A DNA stretch of 46,840 nt from Rhizobium sp. FKY42. Lineage in GTDB: Bacteria > Pseudomonadota > Alphaproteobacteria > Rhizobiales > Rhizobiaceae. The DNA lies in NCBI RefSeq assembly GCF_005222835.1, contig NZ_STGA01000024.1, positions 1 to 46,840 of the forward strand. Direction: 5' to 3'. Made by a program: the position numbers and the translations under genes. Positions 34,453 to 42,414 of the stretch are shown here, one piece after another. A model generated the notes under the pieces. It had not been told where the DNA came from, made no database searches, and saw only the letters and a list, made by a program, of their open reading frames with translations. Each line of letters starts with the position of its first letter. The stretch's first letter is position 1.

Positions 34453-35562
34453 CTAGTACAGGATTGAAACTTCAGTCTGCGGGTCGAAAAGCTGTGCATT
34501 GGTCATGTCTGCAGTCAGCCGGACCTCTTCGCCCAATCGCGCCCTGAAACGCGGCGATACGCGCGCGATCACGTTCTGCCCGCCTGCGATCAGATTGAGA
34601 TGCACTTCTGAGCCCATGGGTTCGGCAAGCTCTACGGTGGCGGAGAAGGGGGCAGTATTGGCCGGATCGATATCGCCCGGCGCAAGTTCGTGAAAGTTTT
34701 CCGGTCGAATTCCCAGAATGATATCTTTGCCGACATAGGGTTCGATCCGCGCCCGGTCGAAGCTTACGGGAAGTGGCAGCACATGATCGTTGAAGACGGC
34801 GACCAGTCGTTCTCCTTCCTTTCGGATGGTGCTTGGCAGCATGTTCATTTGCGGAGCGCCGATAAAGCCTGCCACGAACATATTGATTGGTCGGTCATAG
34901 AGGTTTTGCGGCGTATCCACCTGCTGGATATGGCCGTCCTTCATCACCACGATGCGGTCTGCCATGGTCATGGCCTCGACCTGATCGTGGGTTACATAGA
35001 TGAACGTGGCGTTCAGTCGCTTATGAAGTTTGCTGATTTCAGCACGCATCGTACCGCGAAGCTTCGCATCCAGGTTGGAGAGCGGCTCATCCAGCAGGAA
35101 GACCTCTGGGTTGCGCACCATTGCGCGGCCCAGTGCCACACGCTGGCGCTGACCGCCGGACAAAGCCTTCGGCTTTCGGTTCAGAAGGTGCGTGATATCG
35201 AGGATCTTGGCCGCCTCCTGTACCTTGCGGTCGATCTCGTTCTTGGGGGCCTTCCTGAGTTCGAGACCGAAAGCCATGTTCTTGTAGACGGTCATATGCG
35301 GATAGAGCGCATAGTTCTGAAAGACCATCGCAATGTCGCGATCCTTGGAGGGTACGTCATTCATCAGGTCATCGCCGATGATGAGTTCGCCGCCGGAAAT
35401 TTCCTCTAGCCCCGCGATCATGCGCAGAGTGGTCGACTTGCCGCATCCCGAAGGGCCGACCAGAATGATGAATTCCTTGTCGGCGATCTCCAGATCGATG
35501 TCGTGTACGACTGTCAGTGCGCCAAAAGTCTTGTTCAGCTTCTTCAATGAAATGCTAGCCAT
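34453..35562 (-). CDS. ABC transporter ATP-binding protein (UgpC/MsmK type)
   Basis: A 369-aa ATPase of the carbohydrate-importer class: Walker A GPSGCGKST, Q-loop MVFQNYALYPHMTV, signature ALSGGQRQRVALGRAM, Walker B VFLLDEPLSNLDAKLR, switch His in YVTHDQVEAMTMADRI. A C-terminal TOBE/MalK regulatory domain (GIRPENFHELA, LAEPMGSEVHLNL) follows. ATG 35562 is chosen with GAAGGGC upstream; the frame would otherwise run into the GH88 gene, whose stop is 14 bases before. It energises the two permeases. Confidence 0.93.
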   Translation of the reverse strand: MASISLKKLNKTFGALTVVHDIDLEIADKEFIILVGPSGCGKSTTLRMIAGLEEISGGELIIGDDLMNDVPSKDRDIAMVFQNYALYPHMTVYKNMAFGLELRKAPKNEIDRKVQEAAKILDITHLLNRKPKALSGGQRQRVALGRAMVRNPEVFLLDEPLSNLDAKLRGTMRAEISKLHKRLNATFIYVTHDQVEAMTMADRIVVMKDGHIQQVDTPQNLYDRPINMFVAGFIGAPQMNMLPSTIRKEGERLVAVFNDHVLPLPVSFDRARIEPYVGKDIILGIRPENFHELAPGDIDPANTAPFSATVELAEPMGSEVHLNLIAGGQNVIARVSPRFRARLGEEVRLTADMTNAQLFDPQTEVSILY

Positions 35563-35576
35563 CTGCCCTTCGGCCC

Positions 35577-36749
35577 TCACCAGTAGGAAGACCAGTTGCG
35601 CGAAAGACGCGTCAACGCTTCCATGTAATAATAATCACCCCAGGACACGCACTCATCGACGCCTTCGCCGCGGCAGGTGTTATGCGGGGTCTTTTTTGAA
35701 TAAGTGCCGTGAAGAACGAGCCCATTGGAGTGAGCTGGATCCTTGACCGCGTAGTGATCAACCAGGCTCTTCATCATCCGTCGTGCGAGATCGCGGTAGC
35801 GAGCGGCATCCTCTGCATCGACAAGTTCGGCCATTTCCAGAAGTCCGCAGGCAACGATGGATGCCGATGAGCTATCGCGCGGTTCCGCATCTGCGTCTGT
35901 GAAGATCAGATCCCAATAGGGCACCATGTCGGCCGGCAGACGGTTCAGATAGAATGTCAGCAGACGTTCGAACGCTTCCCTGTATTCCGCAATCGGCTCA
36001 TAGCGATAGGAGAGGGCCATGCCTGCAATGCCCCAAGCCTGCCCGCGCGCCCAGAAACTATCGTCGCTATAGCCTTGCTTGGTGGCCCCGCGCACAGGCT
36101 TTCCCGTCTCCGGATCCATGTAGAAGGTGTGATAGGTGGAATTGTCCGCTCTGACTGAATTCGCAAGCGTCGTTCTCGCATGCAGCAGCGCAATGTCGCG
36201 ATACTTCGGATCGCCTGTCTGGTGACTTGCCCAGTAGAGAAGCGGCAGGTTCAACAGGCAATCGATAATGTAGCGGTACTCGTTTGGGTTGCCTTTTCGG
36301 CCCCAGGCCTGGATGAACTGGCCGACAGGTTGATAGCGCTCAAGCAATTGGTCGGCAGCCAGCAGTGCAGCCTTGCGCCCGTCTTCGTCTCCCACCAGTT
36401 TCCAGGCGGCGATGCAGGATGGCGAATACAGAAACCCCATGTCGTGATGGTCGGTCTCGATCCGGTTTTCGATGCGGTGCAGGAAGCTCTGTACCTGAAT
36501 TTGCGCTGCATATTGGAACAGCTTGTCGCCTGTATGTTCGAAGGCTAGCCAGATTTCGCCCGGCCAGAAACCCGCGGTCCACTGGTCGTTTGCAACAGCC
36601 GGATAGATGTTGCCGACACTCGAGTGATTTTGTGCCTGATATGTGAACTGCGGCAGATTGCGGCGAACCTGCACGACAGCAATGTCCAGAGCCGCCTTGA
36701 CTTCTTCGTCTTTGATCGGCGCAGGCGAGCCGGATCGGAGAGCGTTCAT
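35577..36749 (-). CDS. GH88 unsaturated glucuronyl hydrolase
   Basis: A 390-aa cytoplasmic enzyme that removes a 4,5-unsaturated uronic acid from the non-reducing end of oligosaccharides left by polysaccharide lyases. The (alpha/alpha)6-barrel signatures are present: NDQWTAGFWPGEIWLAF, Asp103 in HHDMGFLYSP and Asp163 in IIDCLLNLPLLYWAS, which correspond to Asp88 and Asp149 of Bacillus UGL. DDSFWARGQAWGIAGMALSY and VSWGDYYYMEAL are also typical. It lies between permease and ATPase genes and is cotranscribed with them. It implies that the imported sugar has, or acquires in the cell, an unsaturated uronate end. Confidence 0.9.
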   Translation of the reverse strand: MNALRSGSPAPIKDEEVKAALDIAVVQVRRNLPQFTYQAQNHSSVGNIYPAVANDQWTAGFWPGEIWLAFEHTGDKLFQYAAQIQVQSFLHRIENRIETDHHDMGFLYSPSCIAAWKLVGDEDGRKAALLAADQLLERYQPVGQFIQAWGRKGNPNEYRYIIDCLLNLPLLYWASHQTGDPKYRDIALLHARTTLANSVRADNSTYHTFYMDPETGKPVRGATKQGYSDDSFWARGQAWGIAGMALSYRYEPIAEYREAFERLLTFYLNRLPADMVPYWDLIFTDADAEPRDSSSASIVACGLLEMAELVDAEDAARYRDLARRMMKSLVDHYAVKDPAHSNGLVLHGTYSKKTPHNTCRGEGVDECVSWGDYYYMEALTRLSRNWSSYW

Positions 36750-36754
36750 GGAAA

Positions 36755-37591
36755 TTAACCTTTCAAGCCCGACGAGGCTACGCCTTCGACGAAGAAGCGC
36801 TGCAACGACAGGAAGACGATGAGTACCGGGATGAGGGCCACAACAGATGCGGCCATGATCAATCCGTACTCGGCAGAATATTGCGAGATGAACATGCGCA
36901 GACCGATCTGGATTGTCTTCAGTTCAGTCTTGGTGAGGTAGATCATCGGTCCAAGGAAGTCGTTCCACGTCGTGACGAAGGTAAAGATTGTGAGAGTCGA
37001 AAGCGCCGGCTTGGAAAGCGGCAGCATGATCTTTGCCCAGATCTGGTACTCGTTCATTCCGTCGATACGAGCCGCTTCGCAGAGTTCATCCGGAATCGAC
37101 ATGTAGAACTGTCGCATCAGGAACACGCCAAAGGCCGTGAAGGCCTGCAGGCAGATGAGCGCCAGATGCGTATTGTTCAGATCAAACTCGCGCATCAGCA
37201 GGAACTGCGGCACCATATAGACCTGCCATGGCATCGCGATCGTCGCGATGTAGCCGAGAAATAGCGTATTCTTGTAGGGAAAGCGCAGCTTCGCAAAGGC
37301 ATAGGCGGCAAAACTGGATGTTAGCAACTGCAGCAGGGTGACGATGATTGTCAGCTTCGATGTGTTGTAGATGAAGAGCGCAAGCGGGATCTTCGTCCAG
37401 ATCTCCGTGTAGTTTTCCCAGCGCGGCTGCGAAGGGATCCACTCGATGGGGAATACGAAGACGTCACGGCTGAGCTTCAAAGACGCGGATAGCATCCATG
37501 CAAAGGGCAGCAGCATAATGATCGTGATGGCGATGATCGTGACATAGACGGCGATACGCGAGACATCGATCCTGCGTTTTGTCTTGCGCAT
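36755..37591 (-). CDS. ABC sugar permease, MalG type
   Basis: A 278-aa inner-membrane permease with six helices and the EAA loop ELCEAARIDGMNEYQIWAKI followed by MLPLSKPALSTLTIF, which contacts the ATPase. FAWMLSASLKLSRDVF at the N-terminus and the ending RFFVEGVASSGLKG are typical of the MalG-like subunit of family-1 sugar importers. It starts 3 bases after the stop of the partner permease. Confidence 0.92.
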   Translation of the reverse strand: MRKTKRRIDVSRIAVYVTIIAITIIMLLPFAWMLSASLKLSRDVFVFPIEWIPSQPRWENYTEIWTKIPLALFIYNTSKLTIIVTLLQLLTSSFAAYAFAKLRFPYKNTLFLGYIATIAMPWQVYMVPQFLLMREFDLNNTHLALICLQAFTAFGVFLMRQFYMSIPDELCEAARIDGMNEYQIWAKIMLPLSKPALSTLTIFTFVTTWNDFLGPMIYLTKTELKTIQIGLRMFISQYSAEYGLIMAASVVALIPVLIVFLSLQRFFVEGVASSGLKG

Positions 37592-37594
37592 GGC

Positions 37595-38527
37595 TCAATC
37601 CTCCTTCTGGCGACGAAACTGGATGACGGTTACCGCCAGCACCAAGAAGAAAAGGACGAGCGCAATCATGCTGGAATAACCGAGATCCCAGGAAATGAAG
37701 GCTTCGTTGTAGATGTGATAGACAAGAACGAGGGTCGATGTACCAGGACCGCCTTGCGTGATCATGTAGACTTGGTCAAACACCTTGAAGGATTGGATTG
37801 TCAGCATCACCGTGACGAAGAAGGTGGTCGGAGCCAGTTGCGGCAACGTGACGTGCCGGAACTTCTGCCAGGCATTTGCGCCATCCAGCCCCGCTGCCTC
37901 GTAAAGCTCGGAATTGATGCCCTGAAGCCCGGCCAAATAGATGACCATATAATAGCCCATGCTCTTCCAGACGCCGAAAAGGATGACCGTGACCATGGCC
38001 CAGTGGCGGTCAGCGGCCCAGCCTGGCATGTCCTTCGGGTCCAGCCCCAAGGTATAGAGAAGCATGTTCACCGGACCCATTTCTGGGTTGAAGATCATGT
38101 TCCAGACGACTGCGACAGCGACCAGCGATGCGACATAGGGAAAGAACATTGCTGTTCGAAAGAAATCCCGGCCGACGATCTTCTGGTTCAGCAGCATCGC
38201 AAGACCCAGTGCGCAAGCAAGAGTGAGCGGGACGGAGACGACGGTGTAAACAATTGTGTTCCAGAAGGCTGCAATGAATGCACGGTCTTCGAACAGCCGC
38301 CAAAAATTGTCCAAACCGGCAAATTTGATCGGGTTTGAGCCGTCCCAATGCATGAAGGCCAACGCGAATGCGAAGAGGATAGGGCCAAGTGTGAAGACCG
38401 CAAAACCCAAAAAGTTTGGGGCAATGAAGGAATACGCAACGAGGGTATTCTCAACGCGACGGCGACGCCGAGACACGACCCGGACCTTTCTGCGGACCCT
38501 GACGGGTTTCGCCGCATCGCCAGACAT
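37595..38527 (-). CDS. ABC sugar permease, MalF type
   Basis: About 310 aa, six helices; the EAA loop reads ELYEAAGLDGANAWQKFRHV, then TLPQLAPTTFFV. The basic N-terminus RVRRKVRVVSRRRRRVENTL stays in the cytoplasm. It is the first gene of the minus-strand cluster, opposite the heparinase-like gene. The start is uncertain: TTG 38563 has no ribosome-binding site, whereas ATG 38527 has GGA at 7 bases, so the latter is used. Confidence 0.9.
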   Translation of the reverse strand: MSGDAAKPVRVRRKVRVVSRRRRRVENTLVAYSFIAPNFLGFAVFTLGPILFAFALAFMHWDGSNPIKFAGLDNFWRLFEDRAFIAAFWNTIVYTVVSVPLTLACALGLAMLLNQKIVGRDFFRTAMFFPYVASLVAVAVVWNMIFNPEMGPVNMLLYTLGLDPKDMPGWAADRHWAMVTVILFGVWKSMGYYMVIYLAGLQGINSELYEAAGLDGANAWQKFRHVTLPQLAPTTFFVTVMLTIQSFKVFDQVYMITQGGPGTSTLVLVYHIYNEAFISWDLGYSSMIALVLFFLVLAVTVIQFRRQKED

Positions 38528-38605
38528 TGCTGGATCCAGACTTGCCACCAGCGCTTCTCCCAATTTCCATCAAATTCCCAGCCTCTGCATAGCACACTCA
38601 TCGCA

Positions 38606-38639
38606 TTGGTCAAACAACTTTACATAACATCAGACAAAT
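38606..38639. promoter_or_regulatory. Two candidate GntR operators in the divergent glycan promoter
   Basis: TTGGTCAAACAAC (38606-38618) and ACATCAGACAAAT (38627-38639) each match most positions of the TTGGTCAGACCAA-type site bound by FadR-family uronate regulators such as UxuR and LldR. They lie between the permease and heparinase-like genes, about 21 bp apart. A closer match is found beside the GntR gene at 42225. Confidence 0.45.
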
Positions 38640-38702
38640 TTGCTAGATGAAGTAAAATAGGTATGATAGGGACGTGATCAGTGGCAAGGAGATCAAGCGC
38701 GC

Positions 38703-40493
38703 GTGAGCATGTTCAGTGCAATTGGCAGTCGGCTGCCGGCGTATCTGGCGGACTTTTCCCCGCATCTGTCATCAAGTGGGATCGGAGAGATTGATCCAGA
38801 GGTGTGCAAAGTTTTGGAGGCGGCGGGAGATGCCGCATTGACCAAGCCTTGGTCTGAACTGCTGGCCAGTCACTACCGAGACTATGTCTCAAGCGGCAAC
38901 CGTGCTCGCTTTGAAGACCGCTACTTTTGCCGCCGCCTCAAGCTTAATGATCTTGTCCTGGCCGAGTGGGCCGCTGGGTCCGGCAGGTATATAGATCAGA
39001 TCATCGATGGCATCTTTCTCATCTGCGAAGAGAGTGGCTGGCAACTACCTGCACACAACGCTTATGTACGTGGTGGAGTGCGGCTCCCTTTGCCTCGCGC
39101 AGACCGTCCCATCGTTGATCTCTTTGCCGCCGAGACGGCTGCGATCCTCTGTGTCGTTCGGCATCTTCTGAAGCGGCAACTGGACGCCGTCGACCCGACA
39201 ATTGGTCTCAGGATCGAAGAGGAGGTTGGTCGTCGTATTCTCACGCCTTACCTGTCAGAGCACTTCTGGTGGATGGGCAATGGCGAAGAGCGGATGAACA
39301 ACTGGACTGCCTGGATAACGCAGAATGTCCTCCTGTCTGCCTTTCTGCTACCGACCGATCAACGCATTCGACATTCGGTTGCGTTGAAGGCACTCGGTAG
39401 CCTCGACGCCTTCGTCAAGGATTATGCGGATGATGGGGCCTGTGAGGAGGGTGTCGTCTACTATCGTCATGCTGCTTTGTGCATGTTCGGTGCAATGCAA
39501 ATCCTGCAGCAGGTCGGTGATGGTTTTATCGGCGAACTGTGGGCGGAACCTAAAATCCGAAACATGGCCGAGTTCATCTCCCACATGCATGTATCGGAAA
39601 ACCATTACATCAACTTTGCAGACTCGTCGGCAGTGGTGACGCCCTGCGGCGCGCGCGAATATCTGTTTGGCAAGGCCGTTGGCTCCAAGGCTTTGTGTTC
39701 CTTTGCGGCCGCCGATTATCGGCGCGATCCAGACCGTCTGATGCCGCAGGAATGGAACCTCTGGTACCGGCTTCAAGCGGCGGAGGCTCACGGTGAGATC
39801 ATGCGCACGCCCCCGGTGACTGTCGTGCACGAAGACGTCTTTTTCCCCGGCATTGGCCTGATGATTGCGCGAGATAGCAGCTATTGTCTTGCTGCAAAAG
39901 CAGGTAGCAACGGCGAAAGCCATAACCACAACGATGTCGGCAGTTTTACGGTTTACAAGGATGGCCGTCCGCTTTTGATCGATGTCGGCGTCGAGACCTA
40001 TACGGCCAAGACATTCTCTCCCCGCCGTTACGAAATCTGGACGATGCAGTCGGCCTTCCACAACCTGCCGACATTCGATGATGTGATGCAGCAGGACGGA
40101 GAAGCCTTCGCGGCAAAACAGGTTGAGGCGGTGTTGGGGCCTGACCAGGCAAGCCTCACCATGGAACTTGCCGAAGCTTATCCGGCCGAGGCGCAGTTAG
40201 GCCGTTTCACCCGTCGTGTAAGCCTGTTCAAAGGCAGGTTCATCGAACTCACCGATCGCTACGAATGCGATCGGACGCCGGTTATGTCATTGATGACGGA
40301 GCAGCGACCTCTCGTCAGGCTCGGCCTCGTAACCTTGCCTGGCCTTGCTACGCTGGAGATTTCCGGCGGCGAAATGCCGACCGTCGAAGAAATCAAGATC
40401 GAGGATGCCCGGTTGAGGAAGGCTTGGCCTGCCCGCCTTTATCGAACACTCGTGCCGGTGGTCGGCACGGAATTTACCATCCGTATCGTTTGA
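38703..40493 (+). CDS. Heparinase II/III-family protein, probable polysaccharide or oligosaccharide lyase
   Basis: A 596-aa protein with an N-terminal alpha-helical toroid (EHFWWMGNGEERMNNWTAWI, ACEEGVVYYRHAALCMFGAM) and a C-terminal beta-sheet heparinase II/III domain whose hallmark is NGESHNHNDVGSFTVYKDGR, followed by PLLIDVGVETYT. Such enzymes cleave beside uronic acids by elimination, leaving the unsaturated end that GH88 removes. No signal peptide is visible, so it probably acts in the cytoplasm on imported oligosaccharides. GTG 38703 has AAGGAG 9 bases upstream; ATG 38709 is an alternative. It is divergent from the transporter cluster. Confidence 0.85.
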   Translation: MSMFSAIGSRLPAYLADFSPHLSSSGIGEIDPEVCKVLEAAGDAALTKPWSELLASHYRDYVSSGNRARFEDRYFCRRLKLNDLVLAEWAAGSGRYIDQIIDGIFLICEESGWQLPAHNAYVRGGVRLPLPRADRPIVDLFAAETAAILCVVRHLLKRQLDAVDPTIGLRIEEEVGRRILTPYLSEHFWWMGNGEERMNNWTAWITQNVLLSAFLLPTDQRIRHSVALKALGSLDAFVKDYADDGACEEGVVYYRHAALCMFGAMQILQQVGDGFIGELWAEPKIRNMAEFISHMHVSENHYINFADSSAVVTPCGAREYLFGKAVGSKALCSFAAADYRRDPDRLMPQEWNLWYRLQAAEAHGEIMRTPPVTVVHEDVFFPGIGLMIARDSSYCLAAKAGSNGESHNHNDVGSFTVYKDGRPLLIDVGVETYTAKTFSPRRYEIWTMQSAFHNLPTFDDVMQQDGEAFAAKQVEAVLGPDQASLTMELAEAYPAEAQLGRFTRRVSLFKGRFIELTDRYECDRTPVMSLMTEQRPLVRLGLVTLPGLATLEISGGEMPTVEEIKIEDARLRKAWPARLYRTLVPVVGTEFTIRIV

Positions 40494-40503
40494 GGAAAAC
40501 GAA

Positions 40504-41316
40504 ATGCACATCACACTCGCGATCATGGATATCAATGGCCGTTTCAAAGCGGAAGCAGCATCGGACGGTGAAATCAATCTCGTCTATCGTGGTGAATACG
40601 AGGCCGGCGACTGCATTCGTCTGACCGTGTCGGAGCCGGGTTATCTGCTCCTTGCGTTCGACGCAGCCATCGCTCCATCGCTTCTCTTCATGCGGGAGCG
40701 AGAGTATTCCTATCCTCTCCCCCTTGGTCAGCAGGGGCAAACAATTTCCCCCGTTGCTTTTACGGGGCAGATTCATCGGCTGTTCGCGCGTGAAGCCTCC
40801 CATGAAGAGATCGTGACGAGACGAAATCTTGCGTTCAATCCGCTCGATACTGCCGCCAACAATGCCCTTTACCCTCACGCCTCCGCAAATGTCGAAACAC
40901 GAGGCGAGGCAGCATTTGCGGCTAGGAATGCGATTGATGGCGAGAAGGCAAATACTGACCATGGCAAGTGGCCATTCACCAGCTGGGGGATCAATCAGGA
41001 TCCGCAAGCCGAGCTGACAATCGACTTCGGTCGAGAAGTAAGTATCGATGAATTGAAGCTTTATCTCAGAGCCGATTTTCCCCATGATGCGTGGTGGAAG
41101 CAGGCCTCTGTGACCTTTTCCGACGGATCAACCGAGCAGTTGGAGCTTGGAAAATCGGGATCGGCCCAACGTTTTGCCGTGAAGCCACGGCGGATCGAAT
41201 GGCTGAAACTGCATGATCTCATCAAGGCCGACGATCCGTCACCGTTTCCCGCATTGACCCAGTTCGAGGCCTGGGGAACTGAAGCTATGCTAGCCCCAAT
41301 CCAATCCCAACCGTAA
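40504..41316 (+). CDS. Discoidin-like (F5/8 type C) domain protein of the glycan locus
   Basis: A 270-aa protein without signal peptide or membrane segment. The N-terminal 110 residues are beta-rich and unrecognised (MHITLAIMDINGRFKAEAAS, GDCIRLTVSEPGYLLLAFDA). The C-terminal part looks like a galactose-binding, discoidin-type sandwich: ANVETRGEAAFAARNAIDGE, SWGINQDPQAELTIDFGREV, SIDELKLYLRADFP, ending FPALTQFEAWGTE. That domain usually binds sugars. The ATG follows the heparinase-like stop by 10 bases with GAGGA upstream, so the two form an operon. It could hold the substrate for the lyase. Confidence 0.65.
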   Translation: MHITLAIMDINGRFKAEAASDGEINLVYRGEYEAGDCIRLTVSEPGYLLLAFDAAIAPSLLFMREREYSYPLPLGQQGQTISPVAFTGQIHRLFAREASHEEIVTRRNLAFNPLDTAANNALYPHASANVETRGEAAFAARNAIDGEKANTDHGKWPFTSWGINQDPQAELTIDFGREVSIDELKLYLRADFPHDAWWKQASVTFSDGSTEQLELGKSGSAQRFAVKPRRIEWLKLHDLIKADDPSPFPALTQFEAWGTEAMLAPIQSQP

Positions 41317-41393
41317 GCCAGGTCCGCGTTCATCACCTGATCGGTCTCTTGATGACGACTGACGGCTCCGTTGGAATTGCACGACAGTGGACG

Positions 41394-42149
41394 TCAGGGG
41401 AAGGAGCGTTCAAGGCCGCGTGCCGCTCGCAACAGATCCCGGTATCTTAGCTGGCTGCCTCGAAGGTGGTTCTGCATTGCCAGTCTGGCGGCCCGCTCGT
41501 CGGCATCAGATATAGCCAGAACGACAGCTTCGTGTTCCTTGTGAATGAGCCGTCTGTAGGCTGTTTGCTCGTCATTCTGATGTTCTGCAACGACCTTTGA
41601 TTGCGGGATGGCATGCTGGCCTTGCTGCTCCAGGAACTGCGTGAACAGCGGATTGTTTGTTGCCGCAGCGATTGCAAGATGCAAGGCCAGATCTGCCTCG
41701 CGGATCGATCTATTGTCGTTGATGCAGTGCAAAACCGCCGCATGACAATCGAAGATCAATTCCTCCTGAGCAGGAGATCTGCGCAGCGCCGCAAGCCCTG
41801 CTGCCTCGATCTCCAGTGGCGTGCGAACCTCTAGAACTTCTAAATCTGACGCGAGCCGGGCACCATCAAGAGTTTCCGACTTCTGGGGTAGCTCAGAGCG
41901 ATCAAGCACGAAGATGCCTGCACCTTGGCGCACATCGACCCAACCGTCACAGCGCAGGGCAGTGACAGCCTCACGAACGACGGTGCGACTGACACCATGC
42001 GTTTCCGTCAATTCAATTTCGCTCGGCAGGCGATCCCCCGGAGCATAGTTGCCCGCGAGTATCGCATCTCTCAAGCTTTGCTCAACCTTTGCGACGAGGG
42101 AGCCGCTTCCCTTGCGACCGGTCTTCAGTTCCACTGCCACGAGTTCCAT
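41394..42149 (-). CDS. GntR-family regulator, FadR subfamily
   Basis: About 251 aa. An N-terminal winged HTH reads QSLRDAILAGNYAPGDRLPS, then EIELTETHGVSRTVVREAVT. An all-helical FCD ligand domain follows, with metal/ligand residues in the pattern DLALHLAIAAATNN and HKEHEAVVLAISDADERAAR. FCD-type GntR repressors commonly answer to hexuronates, which fits the GH88 and heparinase neighbours. The start is uncertain between GTG 42176 and ATG 42149. It faces the glycan genes and lies 77 bases beyond the end of the discoidin-like gene. Confidence 0.87.
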   Translation of the reverse strand: MELVAVELKTGRKGSGSLVAKVEQSLRDAILAGNYAPGDRLPSEIELTETHGVSRTVVREAVTALRCDGWVDVRQGAGIFVLDRSELPQKSETLDGARLASDLEVLEVRTPLEIEAAGLAALRRSPAQEELIFDCHAAVLHCINDNRSIREADLALHLAIAAATNNPLFTQFLEQQGQHAIPQSKVVAEHQNDEQTAYRRLIHKEHEAVVLAISDADERAARLAMQNHLRGSQLRYRDLLRAARGLERSFP

Positions 42150-42224
42150 CCTGCTGGGGTGACAAAATCGCACCACTGCTCAAATACGTATGATGAATTC
42201 CAGAAAAATTCAAACAAAATCGTC

Positions 42225-42239
42225 AAAGGTCAGACCAAT
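42225..42239. promoter_or_regulatory. Candidate GntR operator next to the regulator gene
   Basis: AAAGGTCAGACCAAT contains the palindrome GGTCAGACC and fits the TTGGTCAGACCAA-type site better than the two in the divergent promoter at 38606. It lies 76 bp upstream of the regulator, in the region shared with the GGDEF-EAL gene. Confidence 0.5.
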
Positions 42240-42414
42240 CGAAAGGCGGCTGGGATGGTTGGCCGGGTGGTAGGATCTATTAAGCACAATCAGGAAATTC
42301 AATCTCTGGGAGCGGAGATCCGCAGGTTCGCACCCTTCGTTATCGGCAGTTTAACGGAGGAGTGCTAGATATCGAGAGACAAATGAACCACACGACCTAC
42401 CGAAAAGAGCTGGA

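Noticed and set aside
39348..40061. 237-residue frame antisense to the heparinase-like gene
   Set aside because: Shadow frame rich in His/Arg/Ile without motif; the heparinase hallmark lies on the other strand.
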